Assembly: GCF_020447305.1 (NCBI RefSeq)
Contig: NZ_CP095732.1
Coordinates: forward strand, 2,760,501 to 2,824,500
DNA: 64,000 nt
Direction: 5' to 3'
DNA from: Abyssibius alkaniclasticus
GTDB lineage: Bacteria; Pseudomonadota; Alphaproteobacteria; Rhodobacterales; Rhodobacteraceae
Every line of letters begins with the position of its first letter. The first letter of the stretch is position 1. Positions 1 through 8,508 of this stretch are shown in pieces. Made by a program: the position numbers and the translations under genes. A model generated the notes under the pieces. The model was not told where the DNA came from and did not search any database. It saw only the letters and a program-made list of their open reading frames with translations.

Positions 1-149
1 GCAGTTTATCCTGCCGCCCCTTGCGGTGCTGGATATTCGCCCATTTTGAATGGCCCGCCATTTTGCCTCCGGTCCTGCCTGAAAATATTTGCGCATATAT
101 AGGCGCGCCGGCGGGGGGCCAGCAACCCCCTGCACAGCGAATTCGGGCG

Positions 150-1931
150 CTAAAGCGGCCAGAAAAGCGGGATAAGCAGGCTGGTCAGCACGCCAAGCGA
201 CAGGTTGAGCGGAATGCCGATGCGCATGAAGTCGGTGAATTTATAACCGCCGGGCCCGTAAACCAGCGTGTTGGTCTGATAGCCGATCGGCGTTGCAAAA
301 CTGGCCGAGGCAGCGATCATCACCGCCACCACCAGCGGGCGCGGATCCACCCCGATGGCCTGGGCCAGAGCAATGGCGATGGGGGTCATGACCACGGCCA
401 CGGCATTGTTCGAGACAAGCTCGGTCAGCACCGAGGTCAGCAAGAACACGCTCCATATCACCAGTGACGGGTGCAGGCCCGCAATCCAGGGCGCAAGAGG
501 GTCGACAATCAGCTGAATGGCGCCGCTCTCTTGCAAGGCCGCGCCAATGGCGAGCATGGCGAAGATCAGCGCCAGCAGCCGGCCGTCAATCGCACCGAAG
601 GCTTCGTCGGCATCAATCGCGCGGGTGGCAAAGACCAGTGCCACACCAATGAAGGCCAGCGGCAGCAGCGGGGCAATTTCCAGCGCGGCACCCACAACCA
701 CCGCCACCAGAATGCCCAGCACCAGCGGGGCATGGCGGCGGCGATACGAGCGTGCCTCGGGCTTGGCGAGGTCGACAAGGTCCACATCATTGGCCAGGCG
801 CTGGATGTCTTCGGGCGCGCCTTCCAGCAGCAAGGTATCGCCCACGCGCACGATCACATCATCGAGCTGGCGGCCAAGGTTCTGGCTGCGCCGATGCACG
901 GCCAGCGGATAGACCCCATAGCGCCGCCGCAGCCGCAAACTGCCCAGCGAGCGGCCCACAAGCGTGCAGCCGGGCGAGATCAGCGCCTCGACCGTTTCGG
1001 TCTTGCGCGACGACAACGTATCGACCATATGCAATTCGCGGCTTTCCTTGAGGCCCATCAGCTCGGCCACATCGGTTTTCAGCACCACTCGGTCGCCCGC
1101 CTGCAAGGCAATATCGGGGAAACCGCGGCGCAGCGATTCATCGCCGCGCAGCACGTCGATCACCCGCATCTTGTCACGCTTGAACAGCTCGATCTCCAGC
1201 ACGCTGTCACCGATCAGGGCCGAATCTTCCGGCACGGCGACCTCTGTGAAAAAAGACATGCGCTTGCGGTCGATCAGGGCATCGGACATCGAAAACCGCT
1301 CGGGCAGCAGTTTGGGGCCAAGAATGCGCAGATAGACCACGCCAAAGGCCGCCAGAATGGCCGCCATCGGGGTGAGTTCGAACAGGGTGAACGGGGCCAG
1401 CCCCTGGGCACGGGCCACACCGTCGACCAGCAGGTTGGTCGAGGTGCCGATCAATGTGCACATTCCGCCCAGTATGGTGACATATGACAGCGGAATAAGC
1501 AGTTTAGAGGCCGAAACATCCATCGAACGCGCCAGCCGCACGGTTATCGGGATCATCAGCACCACAACCGGCGTGTTGTTCATAAAGGCCGAGGCAAACA
1601 GCGTAAGCCCGCCCAGAATCGCAATAACCCGCAGCGGGCGGCGGGCGGCTTCGGCAACAAGGCTTGCCGTAAGCCCGTTCAGCAGCCCCGTGCGCACCAC
1701 CGCGCCAGACAGCACGAACATGGCGGCAATCGTCCAGGGCGCAGGGTTGGACAGCACGCTCAGCAGCGACTCCATGCTCAGAACGCCGGTTACCACCAGC
1801 AGGGCCGCGCCAAGCAGGGCAACAACTTCGGCCGGGTAGGATTCGCGCAGGAACATCACAAACATCCCCGCCAGAACGGCAAGGGTAATCGCAGCATCCA
1901 AAAGCGGCCAGGTCGTCAGATCGGGCATCAT
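150..1931 (-). CDS. SLC13-family permease with two RCK_C domains
   Basis: A 593-residue inner-membrane permease of the SLC13/DASS group (divalent anion or dicarboxylate:Na+ symport; ArsB/NhaD superfamily). Hydrophobic segments at about residues 10-200 and 400-593 flank two soluble TrkA-C (RCK_C) domains at about 205-300 and 305-395, the usual layout of bacterial SLC13 proteins that carry a central regulatory pair. The helix-break motifs are present: NNTPVV near residue 118 and GTSTN near 163 in the first half, and SNNAVAVV near 510 in the second. The start is ATGATG after AGGAT; either ATG could be used. It stands alone, upstream of the phosphoesterase gene on the same strand. Substrate (sulfate, dicarboxylate or other) cannot be read from the sequence. 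A weak GC hairpin at 113-130 downstream has no T run. Confidence 0.88.
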
Positions 1932-1992
1932 ATCCTATGTGTTGCTCTGGGGTGACTGTGGCGCAGGTTTTGTGGCGGCGCAAGGGTGCAGG

Positions 1993-2802
1993 CTAGGGCG
2001 CGCTTTCCTGTAGCAGCCCGCCAAGCCGCACGGGCACGACGCGGCGCGCAATCCCGCCTTCGCCGGTTTCAACATACAGGCCCGACAGGGTGACCGCGCC
2101 GCCCGCCGGGGTGAAGCGCCCGTTCACCATGCCGGTGACAAAGCGGCGCATCGGCTCCAGCGGCTCCATGCCTATCACCGAATTATAGTCGCCGCACATG
2201 CCCAGATCGGAAATGGCGGCCGTGCCCCTGGGCATGATGCGCGCATCGGCGGTGGGCACATGGGTATGGGTGCCGCACACCATTGTGGCGCGCCCGTCCA
2301 GCCAATGCGCCATGCCCATTTTCTCACTCGTGGCTTCGGCATGAAAATCGACAATCACCGCATCGGCGATCTGGCCAAGCGGGGCGGCTTTCAGCGCGGC
2401 ATCAAGGGCCGAGAACGGGTCGGCAAAGGGGCGTTTCATGAACACCTGGCCAAGCGCCTGGGCGACAAACACCTTTTTGCCGCCTTGCGTGGTGAACAGG
2501 CGCGCGCCAACGCCGGGGGCGCTGCGTGCATAGTTCAGCGGGCGGATGATGCGCGGTTCGGCTTCCAGCGCGCTGTTCATGTCGCGCTGGTCGAACGCAT
2601 GGTCCCCAAGGGTAATGCAATCGGCCCCGGCATCGAGCAGCTCTTTGGCATGTGCCGCCGACAGGCCCATGCCGCCGGTTGCGTTTTCGCCGTTCACGAC
2701 GATGAAGTCGAGCGCCCAATCGGCGCGCAGCCTTGCAAGCTGTTCGGCCACAGCCGTGCGGCCCGCGCGGCCCATAACATCGCCTAAGAAAAGTAATTTC
2801 AT
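1993..2802 (-). CDS. YmdB-like metallophosphoesterase (TIGR00282 family)
   Basis: A 269-residue cytoplasmic calcineurin-like metallophosphoesterase of the YmdB/TIGR00282 family; characterised members hydrolyse 2',3'-cyclic nucleotides with a dinuclear metal centre. Metal-ligand motifs are in the family order: FLGDVMGR at the N terminus, NGENATGG near residue 40, LGDHAFD near 68, DFHAEATSEK near 153 and CGTHTHVPTAD near 180. Length is normal and full. It lies nine bases downstream of the cyclo-ligase gene on the same strand and is probably co-transcribed with it. The link with folate metabolism is only by position. Confidence 0.9.
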   Translation of the reverse strand: MKLLFLGDVMGRAGRTAVAEQLARLRADWALDFIVVNGENATGGMGLSAAHAKELLDAGADCITLGDHAFDQRDMNSALEAEPRIIRPLNYARSAPGVGARLFTTQGGKKVFVAQALGQVFMKRPFADPFSALDAALKAAPLGQIADAVIVDFHAEATSEKMGMAHWLDGRATMVCGTHTHVPTADARIMPRGTAAISDLGMCGDYNSVIGMEPLEPMRRFVTGMVNGRFTPAGGAVTLSGLYVETGEGGIARRVVPVRLGGLLQESAP

Positions 2803-2811
2803 GCGCGTGGC

Positions 2812-3411
2812 TTAATCTGCCGCTGCGGGTTTGGCAAGGTGGCGCCAATAAACCGCGCTTTCGGTGGCCACGGCGTCGAGCGGCTGGTCATGCGCATCAT
2901 GCGGCAAGGCCAGAGCGCGCTGGCCCTCATAGGCAAGGCCGATGGCCAGCACGGGCTTTGCGGCGCGCAATGCCTGCAAGGACCGGTCGTAAAAGCCGCC
3001 CCCATAGCCAAGGCGGTAAAATGCGGCATCAAAGGCGACGAGCGGGCACAGCAGAATATCGGGCGCAAGCCAGGCGCCGCTGGCGGGCACGGCGGCCCCG
3101 AACGGGCCATCCTTGAGCGCGCAACCGGGCTGCCACGCGGCAAAGCGCAGCGCCCGCCCCGCGCCCTGAATGACCGGCAGGCAGAGCCTGTGGCCGCGCG
3201 CGTGCAGGGCATCCATTGCCGGGCGCGGGTCGATCTCACTGCGAATGGGCAGATAGGCGGAAATGCTGCACGGCGCGTAGCCGGCCAAGGCTGCCAGAAC
3301 ATGCTGCGCAAGATCATGGGCGGCTGCGGGGCTGGCGGCTTTTTGCGCAGCGGCGCGGGCGGCAAAACCGGCTTTGCGGGCGGCGGCCTTGGCCTGTGTC
3401 ACATCGTCCAT
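2812..3411 (-). CDS. 5-formyltetrahydrofolate cyclo-ligase
   Basis: A 199-residue enzyme that converts 5-formyl-THF to 5,10-methenyl-THF with ATP (YgfA/Fau, MTHFS family). It has the N-terminal basic helix, the ISAYLPIRSEID segment near residue 53 and the diagnostic YGGGFYDR motif near 137. The start is ATG after AGGA. A 6S RNA gene lies immediately upstream on the same strand, the linkage known from E. coli (ssrS-ygfA) and from many proteobacteria, which supports this being the ancestral fau copy. A second, more divergent family member lies at 56358-56939. Confidence 0.92.
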   Translation of the reverse strand: MDDVTQAKAAARKAGFAARAAAQKAASPAAAHDLAQHVLAALAGYAPCSISAYLPIRSEIDPRPAMDALHARGHRLCLPVIQGAGRALRFAAWQPGCALKDGPFGAAVPASGAWLAPDILLCPLVAFDAAFYRLGYGGGFYDRSLQALRAAKPVLAIGLAYEGQRALALPHDAHDQPLDAVATESAVYWRHLAKPAAAD

Positions 3412-3440
3412 CGCATAAATCCTGTGGCGGGCCCGTCCAG

Positions 3441-3588
3441 ACCGTGGCGGCGTTAGATCCTTGAGAGCCTGGTAAACCAGGTGGGCACCAGATGACTAAG
3501 GCCAGGGCCGAAGACAGAGCCGGCTCCCTCAAAGATGAGTAAGGCCACTAGGATGCTTGCCCCCACGCGAAAGACAGCACCCGCCGAC
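3441..3588 (-). ncRNA. ssrS: 6S RNA
   Basis: Read on the minus strand, this stretch of about 150 nt upstream of the cyclo-ligase gene carries a 5' GGCGG that can pair with a 3' CCGCC to close a long hairpin. It also has the conserved alphaproteobacterial 3' block GGTGCCCACCTGG...CCAGGCTCTCAAGGAT and an opposite-strand block GGAGCCGGCTCTGTC. 6S RNA mimics an open promoter and binds the sigma-70 holoenzyme in stationary phase. Size, folding and the position next to a fau gene all agree. The ends are estimated from the pairing and the candidate promoter, so they may be off by several bases. Confidence 0.82.
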
Positions 3589-3592
3589 GACC

Positions 3593-3621
3593 AATTTAGG
3601 CGCTTGTGCGACGAATGAGAA
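3593..3621 (-). promoter_or_regulatory. Candidate sigma-70 promoter of the 6S RNA
   Basis: On the minus strand TTCTCA (3621-3616) and TAAATT (3598-3593) are separated by 17 bases. This would start transcription near 3586, the expected 5' end of the 6S RNA. The match is moderate, so this is inference. Confidence 0.4.
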
Positions 3622-3747
3622 GGGGCGATCGACAGAGAATTGTTACCATGACGCCGCGCAACTGGGCGGTTATCTGCGCCAATGGCTTGCGCAGCACCGC
3701 AGCTTGCCGCACAACACGCAGCATAGTGCTGGAACTGTGCAGGATAT

Positions 3748-6132
3748 GTGGTGGCAGAACGCGCCGGTCAGACTGAAAACAAGGTGCTGTTGCTGTCGCC
3801 CTTTCCGCCGGCCAACGGCAAGGCGGCCGAACGCGGCGCGGCCCTTGCCCATGCCTTTGATGGGGCTGGCGCAAAGGTGCATACGCTTGACACACCGGGC
3901 AACAGTTTTGCCGCCCAGCACATCCACTTCATGCCCAAGCGCCGCTATCGGCGCGAGGCGGACAGCGTGTTGCAACAAGACTGGGCGCTGGTTGTGCTGG
4001 CCCCCGCCGCGCTGGACCTAGCGCGCATCCAAACCTCGGGTCGGCTGAAAACGCTGGCCGTGGCGGCGCGGCATCTTGGCCTGTTCATGCGGCTGGGGCT
4101 GGCGGGCAGGCGTGTGCTTGTGGTGCGCGGCGGCTCACATGCAGGCTCGCGCTGGCTGTTCTGGGCGGCCGCGCTTTTCCTGCTGGCCCTGCGCCCCTTT
4201 GCGCTGCGCATCACCCGCGCAACGCGGCCCGATGCGCTGGCGGCGCGCTATTTTGGCACCACCGGCAAGCTGCGCGATGAAACGCTCGATGCCGAAGATA
4301 CGCTGGTGCGGCTGGCGGGCGGCGGGCTGCGGCTTTCCCCGGCATGGTTGCAGCGCGCCATCCTGAAAGCGCCCGAAGCACAGGGCCAGGCCCTGCGCGA
4401 CCTTCTGCATACCGCGCAGTTTTACGCACGCCACGCGCCTGCGCCGTTTCAATCGGCGCCGCTTGGCCGGCAGATGCCGCAACCGCCAGCCGCGCTCAAC
4501 GCCGTTTTGCACAGCGAGGACAGTCCGCTTGGCGCAATGGCGCTGCATTTGCGCAGCACCGAGCGGCTGCAAGACCGCTTCAACCCTGCCAAGCCAAGGG
4601 GGCGGGCGCAGTTGCTTGCCTGGTATGTGCAGCATGGCCCGGAACTTGCGCAAGCCGCCCTGCCCCTGCCCGCAGCACTGCTCAATGCCTATCAGGCATC
4701 GCTGTCCGGCAGTGATGGGCCAAAGACGGGGAGGCCAGAGACGGGCAAGCTGGTGGCCAGCCTTCAGGCGCATGTGCCTGTGATTGCGCGCCAGCTTCAG
4801 GGGCCGGGCCCAACCGCGCAACTGGCGCAAGATTTCGCAACCTTGCTGTTCCTCTCGCGCTTCACGGTCGATTTGCGCGCCTTGGCGCCTGACCTGGTGC
4901 GCTATTTTGAAACTGCGCTGCCCGGCGGGGTGCTGAACCGCTTTCAACTGCTGTGCGCCGTGCTGGCCCGAATGCCGGTTGCCGATGCAAAACAAGCCCA
5001 GAACCTTTGGCAAAGCGCCGAAATTGCCGACTGGTTCACGGCGCATGTTGTCAGCCAGGCGCCTGCACTTTCGGTATTCGCCACGCGACCCGCCCCGCCG
5101 CTTGCCGCCGAAATTCTGCTGACCGGGCCCGAGCAAGAGGGCACGGGTATCGGGCAGAACGCACAAATGTCGCGCGCGGCACTTGGGGGCATTGCCGTGA
5201 ACCGGCCCGTGGCGCTGCACCATGTCAATGCCGACGCGCTTCCGGTGCAAATTCTGCGCCACGGCACGGGTGCGCATTTCAACATCGGCTTTATGTTGTG
5301 GGAGGCAGAGCAAATTCCCTTCAACCACTATCTTGCCGCCGAATGCCTGGATGCACTTTGGGCGCCCAGCCGCTTTGTCGCCGATATTTACGCGCGCGCC
5401 TTTCAACGCAAGGTGGCCACCGTGGGCAAGGCCATTGCGCTGCCGCGCGTGTCGCCACTGCCGCGCGCGCGCTTTGGTCTGGCCGACCATCACCACCTTG
5501 TGCTGACTGCGTTTGACGCGCATTCCTCGGTTGTGCGCAAAAACCCGCTGGCCGCGCTGCGTGCCTTTCAGGCGGCATTTGAGGGCGATGCCGATGCGCG
5601 GCTGATCATCAAATCCACCCCCCTGCCCGCCCATCACTGGGGGGATCCGGAGGGGCAGATGGCGGCAATTCAGGCCGCCGCCGACGCCGATGCGCGCATC
5701 ATCATCAACACCGAATACCTGCCCTTTGACGCGCTTCTTGGCCTGATCGCCAGCGCCGATGTGCTGCTTTCACCCCACCGGGCCGAGGGGTTTGGCTATT
5801 TGCCCGCCTATGCGCTGGCACTGGGGCGCGCCGTGATTGCGACCGATTATTCCGGCACGCGCGATTTTATTACGCCGCAAACCGGCTTTCCGGTGGCCTG
5901 GACCCCGCGCGACATCCAGCCGGGCGACACGATCTATCCGCTTCAGGCCGCGCAATGGGCCGAGATTGATGGCGATGCGCTGGCGCAAACACTGGCTGCA
6001 CATCGCGCCGAGCCGACCATCGGGCAGATGCGCGCAGCCGAGGGGCAAAGGCTGATGCAAAGCCACTATTCACAAAAAGCCCTTGCACAACGCTACCGCG
6101 CCGCACTTGCCGAATACGGGCTCTTGACGTGA
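3748..6132 (+). CDS. Large glycosyltransferase, GT4-like C-terminal domain
   Basis: A 794-residue protein. Only the C-terminal third is recognisable: from about residue 500 it reads as a GT-B glycosyltransferase of the GT4 type, with FNIGFMLWEAEQIP near 510 and the nucleotide-sugar-binding stretch HRAEGFGYLPAYALALGRA near 675. The first 450 residues begin with LLLSPFPPANGKAAERG, resembling the opening strand-loop of a second GT-B domain, and hold one hydrophobic stretch near 135-155, but I do not recognise the rest. The start is GTG at 3748, one codon before another GTG, with a weak AGGA upstream. It is a single gene between the 6S RNA and mmcB. A role in surface polysaccharide synthesis is plausible; acceptor and sugar are unknown. 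Confidence 0.75.
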   Translation: MVAERAGQTENKVLLLSPFPPANGKAAERGAALAHAFDGAGAKVHTLDTPGNSFAAQHIHFMPKRRYRREADSVLQQDWALVVLAPAALDLARIQTSGRLKTLAVAARHLGLFMRLGLAGRRVLVVRGGSHAGSRWLFWAAALFLLALRPFALRITRATRPDALAARYFGTTGKLRDETLDAEDTLVRLAGGGLRLSPAWLQRAILKAPEAQGQALRDLLHTAQFYARHAPAPFQSAPLGRQMPQPPAALNAVLHSEDSPLGAMALHLRSTERLQDRFNPAKPRGRAQLLAWYVQHGPELAQAALPLPAALLNAYQASLSGSDGPKTGRPETGKLVASLQAHVPVIARQLQGPGPTAQLAQDFATLLFLSRFTVDLRALAPDLVRYFETALPGGVLNRFQLLCAVLARMPVADAKQAQNLWQSAEIADWFTAHVVSQAPALSVFATRPAPPLAAEILLTGPEQEGTGIGQNAQMSRAALGGIAVNRPVALHHVNADALPVQILRHGTGAHFNIGFMLWEAEQIPFNHYLAAECLDALWAPSRFVADIYARAFQRKVATVGKAIALPRVSPLPRARFGLADHHHLVLTAFDAHSSVVRKNPLAALRAFQAAFEGDADARLIIKSTPLPAHHWGDPEGQMAAIQAAADADARIIINTEYLPFDALLGLIASADVLLSPHRAEGFGYLPAYALALGRAVIATDYSGTRDFITPQTGFPVAWTPRDIQPGDTIYPLQAAQWAEIDGDALAQTLAAHRAEPTIGQMRAAEGQRLMQSHYSQKALAQRYRAALAEYGLLT

Positions 6133-6133
6133 T

Positions 6134-6148
6134 GTTCACCAAATGTTC
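6134..6148 (+). promoter_or_regulatory. LexA operator (SOS box)
   Basis: GTTCACCAAATGTTC is an exact match to the alphaproteobacterial LexA consensus GTTC-N7-GTTC. It begins just after the stop codon of the glycosyltransferase gene and ends one base before the first usable ATG of mmcB. A TTGACG -35-like hexamer lies at 6124-6129, so a bound repressor would sit between -35 and -10. mmcB is an SOS gene in Caulobacter, so location and target agree. Confidence 0.85.
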
Positions 6149-6157
6149 ATGTATGTC

Positions 6158-6619
6158 ATGGACGATTTAGCCCCGCACCTGCCCCCGCCAAGCCCCGGCC
6201 AGCTTCTGGCGCGCGGCGTCTGCCGGCATTTGCGCAGCTACGATTTCATCGGCCTGACCGAGTTTGTGCCCGCGCGCGGGCTGCGTGTGGATGTCATGGC
6301 GCTTGGCCCCAGGGGCGAGCTTTGGGTGATCGAATGCAAATCGAGCCGCGCCGATTTCATGGCCGATAGCAAATGGCAGGGCTATCTGCCGTTTTGCGAC
6401 CAGTTCTTCTGGGCGGTCGACCAGGATTTCCCGACCGATCTGCTGCCAAAGGATACCGGGCTGATACTGGCCGATGCCTGGGATGGCGCGGTGCTGCGCC
6501 ACGGCACTGCAACCCCGCTTCCGCCAGCACGGCGCAAGATGCTCACCCAGAAATTCGCGCGCAATGCCGCCGAACGCCTGCTTGGCCTGAGCGACCCGCG
6601 AGCGGCGGCGCGCTTTTAG
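6158..6619 (+). CDS. mmcB: MmcB family DNA repair protein
   Basis: A protein of about 153 residues of the MmcB family, named for mitomycin C sensitivity in Caulobacter. The fold is PD-(D/E)XK nuclease-like: RVDVMAL, then WVIECKSSRADF carrying the E-x-K core near residue 65, then GYLPFCDQFFWAVD. Three in-frame ATGs exist (6143, 6149, 6158). The first lies inside the LexA box, so 6149 or 6158 is more likely, and there is almost no room for a Shine-Dalgarno site; the message may be leaderless or nearly so. The gene ends convergently with the DUF6324 gene, overlapping by four bases. DNA-damage induction through LexA is expected. Confidence 0.87.
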   Translation: MDDLAPHLPPPSPGQLLARGVCRHLRSYDFIGLTEFVPARGLRVDVMALGPRGELWVIECKSSRADFMADSKWQGYLPFCDQFFWAVDQDFPTDLLPKDTGLILADAWDGAVLRHGTATPLPPARRKMLTQKFARNAAERLLGLSDPRAAARF

Positions 6620-6810
6620 CGCTTTTTGGCCTGTGCGCGGGCGGTGCGGGCGGCGGCCATCAGCTCTTCGGCAATCTCGTCGGCCTCGTCCGGCTCAAAG
6701 TCGAACGGCAGTTCCTGCGTGTCGGTTTCGACGTAAATCCGCACCATGCCCTGATCGGTCGGCCCGATCTGCAGGCTGGCGGAAATGTCGCTCTCTTTGT
6801 TGATACCCAT
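6616..6810 (-). CDS. DUF6324 family small acidic protein
   Basis: A 64-residue acidic protein of unknown function, resembling DUF6324 proteins of Rhodobacterales. It begins MGINKESD at 6810, preceded by a good AGAGGGTG ribosome-binding site; an upstream in-frame start at 6834 lacks one. The middle reads as a short beta strand (MVRIYVET) followed by an acidic helix (FEPDEADEIAEELMAA). The gene is convergent with mmcB and overlaps its 3' end by four bases. Confidence 0.72.
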   Translation of the reverse strand: MGINKESDISASLQIGPTDQGMVRIYVETDTQELPFDFEPDEADEIAEELMAAARTARAQAKKR

Positions 6811-6920
6811 GATCACCCTCTTTGTTTGCGCCACGGCTAACGCCTGGGGGCAAAAACTGCAAGTGGGCGTGCAACCGCTCTTGCAATCAGTTATGCTGCG
6901 CGGTAATGCACCCCCGGAGT

Positions 6921-6997
6921 GCCGACGTAGCTCAGTAGGTTAGAGCACTAGATTGTGGATCTAGGGGTCCCCCGTTCGAGCCGGGGCGTCGGTACCA
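6921..6997 (+). tRNA. tRNA-His (GTG anticodon)
   Basis: A 77-nt gene including encoded CCA folds as a standard cloverleaf: acceptor GCCGACG/CGTCGGT (first pair G1-U72), anticodon stem CTAGA/TCTAG around loop TTGTGGA, and T arm CCCCG-TTCGAGC-CGGGG. The anticodon GTG is at 6955-6957. The discriminator is A73 and the base before G1 is T. It therefore lacks the G-1:C73 pair that marks most bacterial tRNA-His and is of the exceptional type described for a large alphaproteobacterial group. A 6-bp hairpin at 7012-7033 downstream could end the transcript but has no T run. Confidence 0.95.
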
Positions 6998-7094
6998 TCA
7001 CCCTGCCAGCAGGCCGCCTGTCGTGCTGCGGCCCCTTGCAAACCCCCGTCAATCCACACTAGCTTGCAGCATCTCCAATTGAATGCAGGTTATC

Positions 7095-8504
7095 ATGGAT
7101 CATCGTAGCAACTACCCGTCGACCGCCGAAATGCAGGCGCTGGATGCCGCCCACAATTTGCACCCCTTCACAGATACCGGCGCGCTGAATGCCAAGGGCG
7201 CGCGCATCATCACTTCGGGCAAGGGTGTTTATATTCATGATTCCGAAGGCGCAAGAATTCTGGATGGTATGGCCGGTTTGTGGTGTGTGAACCTTGGCTA
7301 TGGCCGCAAGGAAATGGCCGAAGTCGCCTATCGCCAAAGCCTGGAACTGCCATTTTACAACACCTTCTTTCAAACCAGCCACCCGCCCGCGCTGCAACTG
7401 GCCGCCAAACTGGCCGAGATCATGCCGCATGATCTGAACCGCGTGTTCTATGCCGGCTCGGGCTCGGAGGCGAATGATACCAATATCCGCCTGGTGCGCC
7501 ACTACTGGGCCAGCCAGGGCAAGCCTGAAAAGAGCCACATCATCGGGCGCTGGAACGGCTATCATGGCTCGACAATGGGTGGTGGCTCGCTTGGTGGCAT
7601 GAAGGGGATTCACGCCCAGGGCGGCCTGCCCATTCCCGGCATCAGCCATATCGACCAGCCCTATTGGTATGGCGAGGGTGGCGATATGTCGCCCGAGGAA
7701 TTCGGCCTGCTGCGCGCGCGTGCCCTGGAGGCCGAGATCGAACGGCTTGGCGCCGACAAGGTTGCCGCCTTCATTGGTGAACCCGTGCAGGGCGCCGGCG
7801 GTGTGATCATTCCGCCAAGCACCTATTGGCCCGAAATCCAGCGCATTTGCCGCGAACATGATGTGCTGCTCATCGCCGATGAGGTTATCACCGCCTTTGG
7901 CCGCACCGGCAAGTGGTTTGGCTGCGAAACCTTCGGCATCCAGCCCGATATCATGACAATCGCCAAGGGCCTGTCCTCGGGCTATGCGCCGATTGGTGGT
8001 TCGATGGTGTCCGAACGCATGTGCAAGGTGCTGGACGAGGTGGGCGGCGAGTTTGCGCATGGCTATACCTATAACGGCCATCCGGTTGCCGCGGCTGTGG
8101 CGCTGGAAAACATCCGCATCATGCAGGAAGAAAAGATCGTGGAAACCGCCGCGGCCGATACGATGCCCTATATGGCGCAGCGCTGGGCGGAACTGGCCGA
8201 CCATCCGATGGTGGGCGAGGCGCGGATCGTCGGCTTCATGGGTGCAATCGAACTGACCCCCGACAAAGCAGCCCGCGCGCCCTTTGCCGCCGATGAAGGC
8301 ACGGTAGGTTACATGGTGCGCGAGCGTTGCTTTGCCAATGGTCTGGTCATGCGCCATGTGGGCGACAAGATGATCATCTCGCCTCCGCTGGTGCTAAACC
8401 GCGCCGAGATCGACCATTTCCTGGGACTGGCCGTGAAATCGCTTGATGAAGGCATGGCGAAAGCCAAGGCCGAGGGTGTGTTCGCGGCTGGCAAACGCGC
8501 CTGA
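7095..8504 (+). CDS. Class III PLP-dependent aminotransferase
   Basis: A 469-residue cytosolic class III (omega) aminotransferase, closest by eye to SpuC-like putrescine/amine:pyruvate transaminases and the omega-transaminases of roseobacters. Key parts are present: substrate loop DGMAGLWCVNLGYG near residue 55, cofactor loop GSGSEANDT near 120, IADEVITAFGRTG with the Asp that binds the PLP pyridine, and IAKGLSSGYAP with the Schiff-base Lys near 285. An upstream in-frame ATG at 7083 is possible, but 7095 has AGGTTATC before it. The gene is single. The amine substrate cannot be decided; beta-alanine, taurine or GABA transaminase are alternatives. Confidence 0.88.
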   Translation: MDHRSNYPSTAEMQALDAAHNLHPFTDTGALNAKGARIITSGKGVYIHDSEGARILDGMAGLWCVNLGYGRKEMAEVAYRQSLELPFYNTFFQTSHPPALQLAAKLAEIMPHDLNRVFYAGSGSEANDTNIRLVRHYWASQGKPEKSHIIGRWNGYHGSTMGGGSLGGMKGIHAQGGLPIPGISHIDQPYWYGEGGDMSPEEFGLLRARALEAEIERLGADKVAAFIGEPVQGAGGVIIPPSTYWPEIQRICREHDVLLIADEVITAFGRTGKWFGCETFGIQPDIMTIAKGLSSGYAPIGGSMVSERMCKVLDEVGGEFAHGYTYNGHPVAAAVALENIRIMQEEKIVETAAADTMPYMAQRWAELADHPMVGEARIVGFMGAIELTPDKAARAPFAADEGTVGYMVRERCFANGLVMRHVGDKMIISPPLVLNRAEIDHFLGLAVKSLDEGMAKAKAEGVFAAGKRA

Positions 8505-8508
8505 AACC

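Noticed and set aside
21-467. A 148-codon plus-strand frame at the left edge
   Set aside because: It lies mostly antisense to the SLC13 permease and reads as a shadow, with no ribosome-binding site.
4135-5637. A 500-codon minus-strand frame inside the glycosyltransferase gene
   Set aside because: Composition is that of a GC-skewed shadow; the plus-strand frame has recognisable GT4 motifs and a full-length reading.
6920-6996. tRNA-His read with a G-1 and C73 in a shifted acceptor stem
   Set aside because: Aligning from the T arm gives five T-stem pairs and a seven-pair acceptor only with G1 at 6921, U72, A73 and encoded CCA.
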